A stretch of DNA of 61,815 nt from Pseudomonadota bacterium (GCA_023430145.1 JAEZCD010000210.1:1-61815); one strand, 5' to 3'. Positions 7,425 to 16,561 are shown, counted from the first letter of the stretch. The notes: generated by a model not told the origin, from the sequence alone. Made by a program: numbers and translations.

Positions 7425-8864
7425 CTACGGCGGCGGCCCGAAGCTCGGCGGCGCGCCGATCTCGCCGCCGCCGGTGCCGAAGTCGATGCTCGGCAGGTCG
7501 ATCTTCACCCCGGCCGGGTCGACGCCGGTCTCGCCCGGCATGAACGCCGTGACGATCTCCGGGAAGGCGATGATCAGCACGACGAGGATCAGCTGCAGCC
7601 CGACCCAGGGGATCGCGCCGAGATAGATGTCGGAGGTCTTCACCGAGGGCGGCGCGATGCTGCGCAGATAGAACAGCGCGAAGCCGAACGGCGGGTGCAT
7701 GAAGGAGGTCTGCATGTTCGCCGCGAGCAGCACGCCGAACCAGACCATGTCGATGCCGAGCGCCTCGGCGACCGGGGCCAGCAGCGGCAGCACGATGAAG
7801 GCGATCTCGAAGAAGTCGAGGAAGAAGGCGAGCAGGAAGACGAGCACGTTGACGAAGATCAGGAAGCCGAGCTGGCCGCCCGGCAGGTAGGCCAGAATCG
7901 AGTGGATCCACTCGCTGCCGCCGAACCCCTGGAAGACGAGGCTGAACACGGTCGAGCCGACGAGGATGAAGATCACCATGGTGGTGATCCGGGTCGTCAC
8001 CACGAGCGCGCCCCACAGCATGGGCCGGTCGAGCCGCCGGTTGAGCGCGGCGAGGATCATGGCGCCGACGACGCCCATGGCGCCGCTCTCGGTCGGCGTT
8101 GCGACGCCCATGAGGATCGTGCCGAGCACGACGAAGATGAGGCCGAGCGAGGGGACGAGGCCGCGCAGAAGAAGCAGCACGAGCGCCCAGCCGCGCAGGG
8201 TGCGCGCCTCCGGGGGCAGCGCCGGCACCTTGTGCGGCGCGAAGATGCTGACGGCGAGGATGAACAGGCAGAAGATGCCGACCTGGACGATGCTCGGGCC
8301 GATGGCGCCCGCATACATCTCCCGTACAGGCCGGTCGAGCTGGTCGGCGAGGACGATCAGCACCAGCGCCGGCGGGATCAGCTGCGTGATGGTGCCGGAG
8401 GCGGCGATGACGCCCGTGGTGATGCGCGGGTCGTAGCGGTAGCGGGCCATCACCGGCAGCGCGATCATGCCCATGGCGATCACCGAGGCCGCCACCGTGC
8501 CGGTGATCGCCCCGAGCACCGCGCCGACGAAGATCACGGCGTAGGCGAGGCCGCCGCGCACCGGCCCGAACAGCTGGCCGAACGCCTCCAGCATGTCCTC
8601 CGCGAGGCGCGACTTCTCCAGCACCGCGCCCATCAGCGTGAAGAAGGGGATCGCCAGCAGAAGCTCGTTCGACATCACCCCGCCGAACAGGCGCAGCGGG
8701 ATCGCCTGCAGGAAGCTCGGCTCGAAGAAGCCGAGCAGGATGCCGAGGCCGCCGAAGAACAGGCCGCAGGCGGCGAGCGAGAAGGCGACCGGATAGCCGA
8801 TGAGGAGGAAGGCGATCAGGCCGACGAACATCGCCGGCGCCATGACGCCGAAGCCGAGCGTCAT
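7425..8864 (-). CDS. TRAP transporter large permease (DctM family)
   Basis: 479 residues with about twelve hydrophobic helices. Family motifs include FGGVMSNELLLAIPFFTLMGAVLEKS, the glycine-rich GAITGTVAASVIAMG segment, and LIPPALVLIVLADQ. The sequence QTSFMHPPFGFALFYLRS resembles the mannitol/chloroaromatic (TakP-associated) subgroup, whose substrates are often 2-oxo acids. The protein is longer than typical DctM because of an insertion around residue 215-230 and a proline-rich tail. The ATG overlaps the stop of the small permease gene by four bases. No DctP binding protein is found nearby, so the substrate cannot be fixed. Confidence 0.92.
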   Translation of the reverse strand: MTLGFGVMAPAMFVGLIAFLLIGYPVAFSLAACGLFFGGLGILLGFFEPSFLQAIPLRLFGGVMSNELLLAIPFFTLMGAVLEKSRLAEDMLEAFGQLFGPVRGGLAYAVIFVGAVLGAITGTVAASVIAMGMIALPVMARYRYDPRITTGVIAASGTITQLIPPALVLIVLADQLDRPVREMYAGAIGPSIVQVGIFCLFILAVSIFAPHKVPALPPEARTLRGWALVLLLLRGLVPSLGLIFVVLGTILMGVATPTESGAMGVVGAMILAALNRRLDRPMLWGALVVTTRITTMVIFILVGSTVFSLVFQGFGGSEWIHSILAYLPGGQLGFLIFVNVLVFLLAFFLDFFEIAFIVLPLLAPVAEALGIDMVWFGVLLAANMQTSFMHPPFGFALFYLRSIAPPSVKTSDIYLGAIPWVGLQLILVVLIIAFPEIVTAFMPGETGVDPAGVKIDLPSIDFGTGGGEIGAPPSFGPPP

Positions 8865-9400
8865 TGGACCGGCTTCTCGTAAGTCGTGTCGACCCTCGCC
8901 TCGCCGCGCAGCGCGGCGACCCGCTTGACGATCTCCGACACGCCCTGCAGCAGCAGGAAGGCGAAGCCGAGCGGCAGCAGGAGCTTCACCGGCCAGCGCA
9001 ACAGGCCGCCGTAATCATTCGAGGTCTCGCCGGAGCGGTAGGAGAGCGCGAAGAACTCGCCGCCGAGCCAGATCATGACGACGCAGAACGGCAGCAGAAA
9101 GAAGAGGCCGCCCAAAAGGTCGATCCAGAGCCGCGTGCGGGCCGACAGGCGCCCGTAGAGGATGTCGACGCGGACATGCTCGTTGTGCTTCAGCGCATAG
9201 CCGGCGGCGAGCAGGAAGATGGCCGAGAACAGGTACCACTGCACCTCGATCAGGGCGTTGGAGCCGTAGCCGAACAGATAGCGCGAGAAGGCGTTGCCGG
9301 CCGAGATCATGCAGGCGAGGAAGGTCAGCACGGTCGCGAGCCGGCCGAGCAGCTCGCTGAGGCCGTCGATCAGCCGCGATATGTCGAGGAGTGGGCGCAA
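8861..9400 (-). CDS. TRAP transporter small permease (DctQ family)
   Basis: 179 residues, four predicted membrane helices, first around LATVLTFLACMISAGNAF. The NEHVRVDILYGRLS motif between helices two and three is the family signature. It pairs with the large permease gene that follows on the same strand with a four-base overlap. Together they form the membrane part of a secondary, sodium- or proton-driven uptake system that normally needs a periplasmic binding protein; that third component is absent on both sides. Confidence 0.92.
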   Translation of the reverse strand: MRPLLDISRLIDGLSELLGRLATVLTFLACMISAGNAFSRYLFGYGSNALIEVQWYLFSAIFLLAAGYALKHNEHVRVDILYGRLSARTRLWIDLLGGLFFLLPFCVVMIWLGGEFFALSYRSGETSNDYGGLLRWPVKLLLPLGFAFLLLQGVSEIVKRVAALRGEARVDTTYEKPVQ

Positions 9401-9476
9401 AAGAGGGTCCGCGTGGCGGGAAAAGGCGCCGACTAGCTCAGCCGGCGCGCTTCCGCAACTTCGGCATGAGCCACGC

Positions 9477-10370
9477 TCACGCGACGACCGGCGGCGGCGT
9501 CTCGGCCTGCTGGTGCAGGCGCTGGCGCCGCAGCGTGTAGAGGCCGGCGCCGATGACGAGAGCGATGCCGGCGATGGCGGCGAGCCCCGGCACCTCGCCG
9601 AACACCGCGAGCCCGGCGAGCCCGGCCCAGACCGTCTGCACGTAGTAGAGCGGTGCGATCGAGGACAGGTCGCTCTCGCGCACCGCCGTCAGGACGGCCG
9701 CATGCCCGAACAGCGCCAGCAGGCAGGCGGCGCCGATCATCAAGAGCGCGCCGCCGCTCGGCACGACCCAGTCGCCCGCGAATGCGCCGAGCGCGGTGCC
9801 CGCCGCCACCACCGCCGACAGGCTGAAGGTCATCGGCAGCACGCCGATGTCGGTGCCGATGCGGCGGGCGATCAGGTCGCGCACCGCGACCATCACCGGA
9901 ACGCCGAGCGCCAGCAGCGTATAGAGATTGACGCCGCCCTCGGCCGGGCCGGCGATCAGGATGCCGCCGGCGAGGCCCATGCCGACCGCCGTCCAGCGCC
10001 GCCAGCCGACGATCTCGCCGAGGACGAGTGCGCCGAGCAGCGTGATGATCAGCGGCGCCATCTGCGCGATGGCGGTGAGGTTGCCGATCGGCACGAAGGG
10101 CAGCGCCGAGACGAACAGGACCGCGCAGAACAGCTCCATCGTGCCGCGCACGAGCACGAGCGGGCGCGCCGCGGCGGCGAGCGAGCGGGCCTGGCCGAGC
10201 GCCACGGCGAGCCCGCCGAGCAGGGCCGTCGCGAGCAGGCTGCGCAGGCACAGGATCTGGGTCGCCGGCAGCTCGTCGGCGACGATCTTCAGGAAGATGT
10301 CGTTGACCGCGAAGGCGCCGGTGCCAAGCAGCATGCCGGCGACCGCGCGCCGCGACGGCGCAGCGCTCAC
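9477..10370 (-). CDS. EamA/DMT family transporter
   Basis: 297 residues with ten hydrophobic helices arranged as two EamA repeats of five helices (roughly 8-140 and 150-285). Typical motifs are GTGAFAVNDIFLKI at the start and LGEIVGWRRWTAVGMGLAG at the end of repeat one. Members export or import small metabolites such as amino acids or nucleosides. No substrate can be read from sequence. It overlaps the upstream paralogue by four bases (ATGA), so the two are probably co-expressed and might form a heterodimer. Confidence 0.88.
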   Translation of the reverse strand: MSAAPSRRAVAGMLLGTGAFAVNDIFLKIVADELPATQILCLRSLLATALLGGLAVALGQARSLAAAARPLVLVRGTMELFCAVLFVSALPFVPIGNLTAIAQMAPLIITLLGALVLGEIVGWRRWTAVGMGLAGGILIAGPAEGGVNLYTLLALGVPVMVAVRDLIARRIGTDIGVLPMTFSLSAVVAAGTALGAFAGDWVVPSGGALLMIGAACLLALFGHAAVLTAVRESDLSSIAPLYYVQTVWAGLAGLAVFGEVPGLAAIAGIALVIGAGLYTLRRQRLHQQAETPPPVVA

Positions 10371-11293
10371 GGCTTGACGCCCGCGATCGGCGGGCTCTTG
10401 CGCCAGGAGGCGTCGCGGCGGACGATGTAGAAGCCGGAGGCGACGATGATCGCCGTGCCGACCAGCGCCAGCGCGTCCGGCACGTCGCCCCAGATCAGCC
10501 AGCCGTTCAGCAGCGCCCAGAGGATGACGCTGTAGCGGAACGGCGTGATCACCGTCAGGTCGCCGCCGTTCCGGAAGGCCAGCACCATCAGGAAGTTGCC
10601 GAGGGCGAGCAGCACCGAGGCGCCGACCAGGAGCTGCAGCTCGGCGGCGGTCGGCCAGTACCAGACCTGGAACACCGCGAAGGCGAGGCCGCCGAGGACC
10701 ACCGACACGGTGCTCGCCAGCGTGACGGCGAGCGCCGGCACGGCAGTGCCGATCCGATGCGTCAGGAGGTCGCGGAAGACGATCAGCAGGATGCTGGACA
10801 GGGCGAGGAGCTGGGGCGCCGCGATGCCCTCCCAGCTCGGCCGGATGATCAGCACCACGCCGACGAAGCCGGCGATGATCGCCGCCCAGCGGCCGAGGCC
10901 GACGCGCTCGCCGAGCAGCAGCACCGCGGCGAGCGCCATCAGGAGCGGCGACAGCTGCAGGATGGCGGTGATCTCGGCCAGCGGCAGCATGGCGAGCGCG
11001 GTGAGGAACAGGATGGAGACGATCGCCTCGAGGAGGGAGCGAACGAGGACGAGCGGCCGGCCCATGCCGGCGATCGAGCGGGAGCCGCCGCTCCAGAGGC
11101 TCGCGAGGACGAGGCCGACGCTCGCGAAGATGCCGCGCAGCACCATCACCTCGGAGGAGGGAAGCCGCTCGCTGGCGAGCTTCATCAAGGCGTCGTTGGC
11201 GATGAACAGGGCCATCGCGATCGAGATCGCGACAATGCCCTTCGTGGTCGCGTCGAGCCGCTTGGCCCGTTCGGCGACATCGGAGGCGGTCAT
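10367..11293 (-). CDS. EamA/DMT family transporter
   Basis: 308 residues from ATG 11293 (MTASDVAERAK). An in-frame extension to 11440 lacks membrane character and overlaps the next gene, so it was rejected. Ten helices in two EamA repeats; LLLGERVGLGRWAAIIAGFVG closes the first. It is related to the following gene (shared NDALMK/NDIFLK start, HRIGT/RRIGT in the middle), consistent with tandem duplication. Function: membrane exchange of an unidentified metabolite. Confidence 0.88.
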   Translation of the reverse strand: MTASDVAERAKRLDATTKGIVAISIAMALFIANDALMKLASERLPSSEVMVLRGIFASVGLVLASLWSGGSRSIAGMGRPLVLVRSLLEAIVSILFLTALAMLPLAEITAILQLSPLLMALAAVLLLGERVGLGRWAAIIAGFVGVVLIIRPSWEGIAAPQLLALSSILLIVFRDLLTHRIGTAVPALAVTLASTVSVVLGGLAFAVFQVWYWPTAAELQLLVGASVLLALGNFLMVLAFRNGGDLTVITPFRYSVILWALLNGWLIWGDVPDALALVGTAIIVASGFYIVRRDASWRKSPPIAGVKP

Positions 11294-11426
11294 GCTCGGG
11301 GAGTCTCTTTGCGGTCGCGGGCTCGCGCCGGGGGTCGTCGCGGGCTCGCGATCACGTGAATGGCCGACGATTCCAGCCGGAACAAGGCAAGTGCCGCGAT
11401 TTTCGGCAGGCGTGGCTTTTTTTCGC

Positions 11427-12572
11427 TCAGCCTCTTCCATCGCGGGTGAGCCGGTCGAGGCGGAACAGCGAGATCGGCTGCCGGGCGGCGCCGGTCGAGG
11501 CGAGGTCGGCCAGGAGCTCGCCGATGACGCTCGCGAACTTGAAGCCGTGCCCCGAGCACGGCGAGGCGACGATGATCTGCGGCCGCCCCGGCAGCGTGTC
11601 GATGACGAAGTGCTCGTCGGGCGTGTTGGTGAACATGCACGTCGTCATCCGCAGCAGCGGGCCGTCGGCGTCCGGGAACAGGAGGCGTATCCCCTCGCGC
11701 AGCGCCGCCTCGTCCTCGGGCGTCGTCTCTCGCGACAGGGTGTCCGGATGCCCCTTCTCGTGCAGATGGTGGTAGAGGCCGATCTTGAAGCCGGGCTGGC
11801 CCCAGATCGGGAACTGGTAGAAGTGGCCCGCCTCGGACAGAACGTTGGAGACCGGAAAGCGGCCGAGCGCGAAAATCTCCGGCCGCTTCGGCTGGAACCA
11901 GCCGAGCACCTGCCGCTCCGGCACCGCCTTGCCGGCGAGCTCGGGCACGAGATCGCCGACCCAGGCGCCGGCGGCGACGATCACCCGCCCGGTCTCGTAG
12001 CGCGCCGACTCGGTGACCACCACGGCGCCGCTGCCCGAAGGCTCGACCGCCAGCACCGGCTCGTGGCCGTGGATCTCGGCACCGGTGCCGAGGGCGAGCG
12101 AAAGATGGGCGAAGATGGCCCGCTCGGAGGCGAGGAAGCCGCCGTCGGCCTGGTGGACGGCGACATGGGTGGCCGGCAGCCGGTAGCCCGGGAAGCGGCG
12201 CTGCGCCTCGCGCGCGTCGAGCAGCTTGTAGGGCAGGCCGTGCTCGCGGCAGCTCTGCAGCGCGCCCTGGATGACGCGCGAGCGCTCCGGGCCGCCGTCG
12301 ATCGAGCCGGTGACGAACAGGAGCCGCTGGCCGCTGAGATTCTCGGTCTCGCGCCACAGCTCGTAGGCGCGGCGCAGCAGCGGCACGTAGTCGGGATGCT
12401 CGAAATAGGCGAGGCGGATGATCCGCGTCAGCCCGTGTGAGGAGCCCATCGCATGGCCGATGCCGTAGCGGTCCAGGCCGAGCACGCGCACGCCGCGCCG
12501 GGCGAGCTGCCACAGCGCCGCGGAGCCCATGGCGCCGAGGCCGATCACGATCACGTCGTAGGCGCGCGGCAT
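11427..12572 (-). CDS. solA: FAD-dependent oxidase, monomeric sarcosine oxidase / N-methyltryptophan oxidase family
   Basis: 381 residues from ATG 12572 (MPRAYDVIVIGLGAMGSAA); a longer frame to 12830 intrudes into the moaA gene and was rejected. The N-terminal GLGAMGSA loop binds the FAD ADP moiety, followed by the HAMGSSHGLTRIIR stretch. The Cys in TTCMFTNTPDEHFVID corresponds to the residue that holds FAD covalently in this family. CSGHGFKFA near the end is also conserved. These enzymes oxidatively demethylate N-methyl amino acids, giving formaldehyde and hydrogen peroxide. The preferred amine cannot be told from sequence. It lies between moaA and EamA genes on the same strand. Confidence 0.88.
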   Translation of the reverse strand: MPRAYDVIVIGLGAMGSAALWQLARRGVRVLGLDRYGIGHAMGSSHGLTRIIRLAYFEHPDYVPLLRRAYELWRETENLSGQRLLFVTGSIDGGPERSRVIQGALQSCREHGLPYKLLDAREAQRRFPGYRLPATHVAVHQADGGFLASERAIFAHLSLALGTGAEIHGHEPVLAVEPSGSGAVVVTESARYETGRVIVAAGAWVGDLVPELAGKAVPERQVLGWFQPKRPEIFALGRFPVSNVLSEAGHFYQFPIWGQPGFKIGLYHHLHEKGHPDTLSRETTPEDEAALREGIRLLFPDADGPLLRMTTCMFTNTPDEHFVIDTLPGRPQIIVASPCSGHGFKFASVIGELLADLASTGAARQPISLFRLDRLTRDGRG

Positions 12573-12646
12573 TTCGGGAAACCGGCGGCGGGAGGCGAGC
12601 TCGCAGAGCTTAGCAGGAGGATGGGAAACGAAACGTGAAAAGCGGC

Positions 12647-13675
12647 TCAGCCGCCGGTGACGCTCATGTGACGGGAGAGTGCGGGTCCGGCGTGGCGCCG
12701 GTCGATGACGAAATCGTGTCCCTTCGGCTTGCGCCCGATCGCCTCGTCGATGGCGGCCGACAGAAGCTCGTCGTCGCTCGAGGCGCGCAGCGGGGCGCGC
12801 AGATCGGCGGCGTCCTCCTGGCCGAGGCACATGTAGAGCGTGCCGGTGCAGGTGAGGCGGACGCGGTTGCAGCTCTCGCAGAAATTATGCGTGAGCGGGG
12901 TGATGAAGCCGAGCCGGCCGCCGGTCTCGGCGACGTGCACGTAGCGCGCCGGGCCGCCGGTGCGGTGACGGCTCTCGGTCAGCGTGAAGCGCTGTGCGAG
13001 GCGGGCACGGACCAGCGACAGCGGCAGGTAACGGTCGGTGCGGTCGCCCTCCACCTCGCCGAGCGGCATCGTCTCGATGAAGGTGATGTCCATGCCGCCG
13101 GCATGCGCCCAGCGCATCATCTCGGCGAGCTCGTCCTCGTTCTCGCCGCGCAGCGCGACGGTGTTGATCTTCACCGCGATCCCCGCCCGCTGCGCCGCCG
13201 CGATGCCGTCGAGCACCACCGAAAGGTCGCCGCGGCGGGTGATCTGCCGGAAGCGATCGGGGTCGAGCGTGTCGACCGAGACGTTGATGCGCCGCACGCC
13301 GGCTTCCGCGAGCTCGCCGGCGAAGCGGGCGAGCTGGCTGCCATTGGTGGTCAGCGTCAGCTCCTCGAGCTCCCCCGACCGGAGATGGCGGCCGAGACTG
13401 CGCACCAGCGTCATCAGGTCGCGGCGGACGAGCGGCTCGCCGCCGGTCAGGCGCAGCTTGCGGGTCCCCTTCTTCACGAAGGCCGTGCAGATCCGGTCGA
13501 GCTCCTCGAGCGTCAGCAGGTCCGCCTTCGGCAGGAAGGTCATGTGCTCGGACATGCAGTAGACGCAGCGGAAGTCGCAGCGGTCCGTCACCGAGACGCG
13601 CAGATAGGTGATGGCGCGGCCGAAGCGGTCGACCATCGGCGTTCGGGTCGTCGGGAGGCTCGGCTCGGTGGCCAT
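12647..13675 (-). CDS. moaA: GTP 3',8-cyclase MoaA (molybdenum cofactor biosynthesis)
   Basis: 342 residues from ATG 13675 (a GTG lies directly upstream at 13678). The radical SAM cluster is Cys33, Cys37 and Cys40 in CDFRCVYC. The C-terminal second cluster motif is FCESCNRVRLTCTGTLYMCLG-like, and the protein ends in the conserved Gly-Gly. It catalyses the first step of Moco synthesis, rearranging GTP to the cyclic dehydro-GTP precursor. No other moa gene is adjacent, but a modABC molybdate transporter lies elsewhere in the window (48740-50827). Confidence 0.96.
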   Translation of the reverse strand: MATEPSLPTTRTPMVDRFGRAITYLRVSVTDRCDFRCVYCMSEHMTFLPKADLLTLEELDRICTAFVKKGTRKLRLTGGEPLVRRDLMTLVRSLGRHLRSGELEELTLTTNGSQLARFAGELAEAGVRRINVSVDTLDPDRFRQITRRGDLSVVLDGIAAAQRAGIAVKINTVALRGENEDELAEMMRWAHAGGMDITFIETMPLGEVEGDRTDRYLPLSLVRARLAQRFTLTESRHRTGGPARYVHVAETGGRLGFITPLTHNFCESCNRVRLTCTGTLYMCLGQEDAADLRAPLRASSDDELLSAAIDEAIGRKPKGHDFVIDRRHAGPALSRHMSVTGG

Positions 13676-13825
13676 CACGGGGTCGATCCAGCGCTTGTCG
13701 CTGCAAGATATCGTCGCCGGGCCGCTTGTCCAAGGCCGGATCGCCGCAGAGAATCGGCTCGCATGCGGCCGATCGGGCGAACGCCCTGTTAACGGAGCCG
13801 GCGCGAGAAAGGCTTCCGGTCGGAC

Positions 13826-13900
13826 GGCGCGGTGGGGGAATGGTTACCCGGGCGGCGTGCAAGCTACCTCATCCTGGTTCGAATCCAGGCCGCGTCTCCA
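13826..13900 (+). tRNA. tRNA-like gene, closest to tRNA-Cys(GCA), with unusual anticodon arm
   Basis: The acceptor GGCGCGG (13826-13832) pairs with CCGCGTC (13890-13896, one G-T), then discriminator T and encoded CCA (13898-13900). The D arm is GGG-GAATGGTTA-CCC, and the T arm CCTGG-TTCGAAT-CCAGG is perfect. The acceptor pattern, three-pair D stem and TGCAA core match bacterial tRNA-Cys, with GCA at 13859-13861. The anticodon stem GGCGG/CTACC has one C-A mismatch and one G-T and encloses eight bases (CGTGCAAG) instead of seven. It is 75 nt, one longer than the standard form. It may be a functional but aberrant tRNA or a decaying copy. Confidence 0.6.
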
Positions 13901-13928
13901 CCGCCATCAGGTTCGCCCCCCATCCCGC

Positions 13929-14021
13929 TCGTCATTGCGAGCGCAGCGAAGCAATCCAGGCACACGACTCGCCTCGCGACTAATCCTCTCCCTCATTGCC
14001 GGGACAAGCCCGGCAATGAGG
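13929..14021. repeat. intergenic repeat, family B half-unit plus 13-bp hairpin
   Basis: CGTCATTGCGAGCGCAGCGAAGCAATCCAGG (13929-13960) is one arm of the family B unit seen at 42071, 45518, 54897 and 61733. It is followed by a perfect hairpin, CCTCATTGCCGGG (13991-14003) with CCCGGCAATGAGG (14009-14021) and a five-base loop. The stretch lies between the tRNA-like gene and the AbrB-family gene. Confidence 0.8.
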
Positions 14022-14103
14022 AGGAGATGGGATTGGGCTCTCGGCGAGGTCGCATCCGCCCGGGGCGGCCACAGGCCGGTGCCCAACTCCGATGACGGCG
14101 GAC

Positions 14104-15180
14104 TCACCGCCCCCCGTTTGGCGGCAGGTGCGGCTCGATCATCCGCCGCATGACCCGGAAGAACAGCGCCGCGTTCGGCGTCAATATCAGGATGCGGATG
14201 ATGTGGAACGAGGCCACCAGCGAGACGTCGAGATGCATCGCCTTGGCGGCGATCGCCATCTCGGTGACGCTTCCCGGCGCATTGGCGAGCGCGAGCGTCG
14301 AGAAGGTGGACACCCCCATGGCCGCCATGGCCGCCGCCATGACGAGCGTGACGCCGATCAGGAGCAGCGTCGTCATGCACGCGACGCCGAGGAAGTTCCG
14401 CCCCCGGCGCAGCACCTGACGGTCGAACATCCCGCCGAGCGAGACGCCAAGCATGATCTGCGCGCCGGCCAGCACCACGCCGGGAATGCCCGACAATGGC
14501 AGGTCGAGCAGCGCGGCGGTGGCGACCGCCAGCATCGGACCGACGAAGAACGGGTTCATCAGGCCGACCTTCGCGGCGAGCCACGCCCCGGCGACCGCGA
14601 AGGCGAGCGCCATCGCCAGCCCCGGATAGCTGACCACGACCTGCAGCCGGATGACGTCGACGACCGGATTGCCGAGAACAACGAGCAGCGGCGGAATGAG
14701 GATGACGATCGCGGCGATTCGCATCGTCTGCGTCAGCGCGACGAGGCTGCCCTCGCCGCCATAGCGCTCGGCGAGCTGTGCCATCTCCACGGGCCCGCCC
14801 GGCAGCGCGGCGAACAGCGCCGTCGCCGCATCGGTGCGGCCGACGCGGCCGAGCAGCAGCGCGATCGGCACGGCGACCAAGGCGATGACGATCGTCGAGG
14901 CGACGATCGGTACCAGGGCGTCGAGCACGCTGCCGAGCGCCGCCGGCGTCAGATAGAGGCCGATCGCCCCGCCGACGATCAGCTGGCCGGTGCGGCGTGG
15001 CAACAGCGGCAGCGGCGGCAGCTCGCGCGTCGCCGCGAAACCGGCCGTCAGAAGCATGGGGCCGATCATCCAGGCGAGCGGAATATGCACCGCCGACAGA
15101 AGTCCGCCGACCAGGCCGCCGAGCACATGCAGGACGAGAATGGAAAGAAGATCGCGGCCGTTGCGTAGGCGGAGAGGCAT
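14104..15180 (-). CDS. AbrB-family membrane protein (PF05145-type)
   Basis: 358 residues from ATG 15180; a TTG at 15249 would add 23 residues without visible benefit. About ten membrane helices form two similar halves: the first has FAALPGGPVEMAQLAERYGG, the second has LANAPGSVTEMAIAAKAM. The two (L)PG(G/S)VxEM motifs are the duplicated AbrB signature. Homologues are often mis-named ammonia monooxygenase or transcriptional regulator. They are integral membrane proteins, possibly transporters, and E. coli AbrB affects aidB expression. It is monocistronic here. Function remains open. Confidence 0.85.
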   Translation of the reverse strand: MPLRLRNGRDLLSILVLHVLGGLVGGLLSAVHIPLAWMIGPMLLTAGFAATRELPPLPLLPRRTGQLIVGGAIGLYLTPAALGSVLDALVPIVASTIVIALVAVPIALLLGRVGRTDAATALFAALPGGPVEMAQLAERYGGEGSLVALTQTMRIAAIVILIPPLLVVLGNPVVDVIRLQVVVSYPGLAMALAFAVAGAWLAAKVGLMNPFFVGPMLAVATAALLDLPLSGIPGVVLAGAQIMLGVSLGGMFDRQVLRRGRNFLGVACMTTLLLIGVTLVMAAAMAAMGVSTFSTLALANAPGSVTEMAIAAKAMHLDVSLVASFHIIRILILTPNAALFFRVMRRMIEPHLPPNGGR

Positions 15181-15391
15181 CAGCCCGAGGGAGGATTGTT
15201 GCGCGGCCGGAACGACCACGATGCCGGATCCGGCAGGGAACTCTAACAAGGGTTAAAGGACTGGAGTGCTTGCTTGTCCAGCCCCACGGCATAAAATCGC
15301 TTGGCCCGGTCGCGGTTCCCTTCACGCAAGGTTTGCTTGACGGCACCCCGCATTGCCCCGAAATCCGGCTGGGGTCTCACTGGAAGCACAA

Positions 15392-16561
15392 ATGCGCACC
15401 TCGCTGATCGCCCTCGCGCTGCTCGCCGTCGCCGGGGTGCTGGGCTATGCCGTCGTCAACGATAAGCTGCCGCCGGAACTGAAAACGCCGATCGAGGGTG
15501 CGATCGGCTGGGGACGCGGCCTGCTCGACGGCGGGGCGGGCCCGCAAACCGCACCCGCGGCCCAGCAGGCGGCAGCCCCGCAGCCCGCCGGCCGGCGCGA
15601 TGGCCGCGGGCCGACGCCGGTGGAGGTTGCGCGCGCCGAGTCCACGCCTTCGGAAAGCGCCATCCGCTCGGTCGGCACGCTGATGTCCGACGAGTCGGTC
15701 ACCGTGAGCGCCGAGCAGACCGGGCGCATCGTCGAGATCCGCTTCCAGGAGGGGCAGAAGGTCGAGGCCGGCGAAATCCTCGTCAAGCTAGACGATTCCC
15801 TGCTGCAGGCGGAGCTGGCCGATGCCCGCTCGCGCCTCAGCCTCGCCGAGGGCAATTTGCGCCGCGCCACCGCGCTGTCGAAGACCGGCGCCGGCACCGA
15901 GCGGGCCTCCGACGAGGCGAAGTCGGCCTTCGAGACGGCCCGCGCGGCCCTGGAACTCGCCCAGGTGCGGCTGTCGAAAACCGAGATCCGCGCGCCCTTC
16001 TCCGGCACCGTGGGTCTCCGCCTGCAATCCGTCGGCGCCTTCGTCCAGCCCGGCCAGGCGATGGTCAACCTCGAGAAGATCGACGTCCTGAAGCTCGACT
16101 TCAAAGTGCCCGAGCTTTTTCTCGCCCAGATCCGCCCCGGCCAGTCGGTCGAGGTCGCCGTCGATGCGATCCCCGACCGCACCTTCACGGGCGAGATCTA
16201 CGCCATCAACCCTCTGGTCGACGTCAACGGCCGCGCGCTCAGCATCCGTGCGCGGCTTTCGAACGCCGAGGGCGTGCTGCGCCCCGGCCTCTTCGCCCGC
16301 GTCGGCATCCGCCGCCACGCCGGCGAGCGCGTCGTCATCGTCCCCGAGGGCGCCATCGTGCCGCGCGTCAGCGGCCCGGTGGTGTTCCGGGTCCAGAACG
16401 GCAAAGCGCTGGAGACGCCGGTGCGGCTCGGCGAGCGGCGCTCGGGCGCGGTCGAGATCGTCTCCGGGATAAGCCCGGAGGACACCGTCGTCACGGCCGG
16501 CCATGCGCGGCTGCGCGACGGCGCCTCGGTCGAGGTCGTCGCCTCCCAGGCGCGGACCTGA
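15392..16561 (+). CDS. RND efflux periplasmic adaptor (membrane fusion protein)
   Basis: 389 residues from ATG 15392. An N-terminal anchor (MRTSLIALALLAVAGVLGYAVV) is followed by a proline/alanine-rich linker. The lipoyl half-motifs are SAEQTGRIVEIRFQEGQKVEAGEILVKLDD (residues about 108-137) and TEIRAPFSGTVGLR, with a short coiled coil between (about 145-185). Beta-barrel and proximal domains follow, ending LRDGASVEVV. It bridges an RND pump to an outer membrane channel. The pump gene follows after 16 bases. No TolC-like gene is nearby. Confidence 0.93.
   Translation: MRTSLIALALLAVAGVLGYAVVNDKLPPELKTPIEGAIGWGRGLLDGGAGPQTAPAAQQAAAPQPAGRRDGRGPTPVEVARAESTPSESAIRSVGTLMSDESVTVSAEQTGRIVEIRFQEGQKVEAGEILVKLDDSLLQAELADARSRLSLAEGNLRRATALSKTGAGTERASDEAKSAFETARAALELAQVRLSKTEIRAPFSGTVGLRLQSVGAFVQPGQAMVNLEKIDVLKLDFKVPELFLAQIRPGQSVEVAVDAIPDRTFTGEIYAINPLVDVNGRALSIRARLSNAEGVLRPGLFARVGIRRHAGERVVIVPEGAIVPRVSGPVVFRVQNGKALETPVRLGERRSGAVEIVSGISPEDTVVTAGHARLRDGASVEVVASQART

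Noticed and set aside
10367..11440. Longer start for the second EamA gene
   Set aside because: The extra 49 residues are hydrophilic and overlap the end of the flavoenzyme gene; ATG 11293 fits the family.
12573..13680. Moco or other riboswitch near moaA
   Set aside because: No recognisable conserved aptamer sequence was found upstream of the moaA start.
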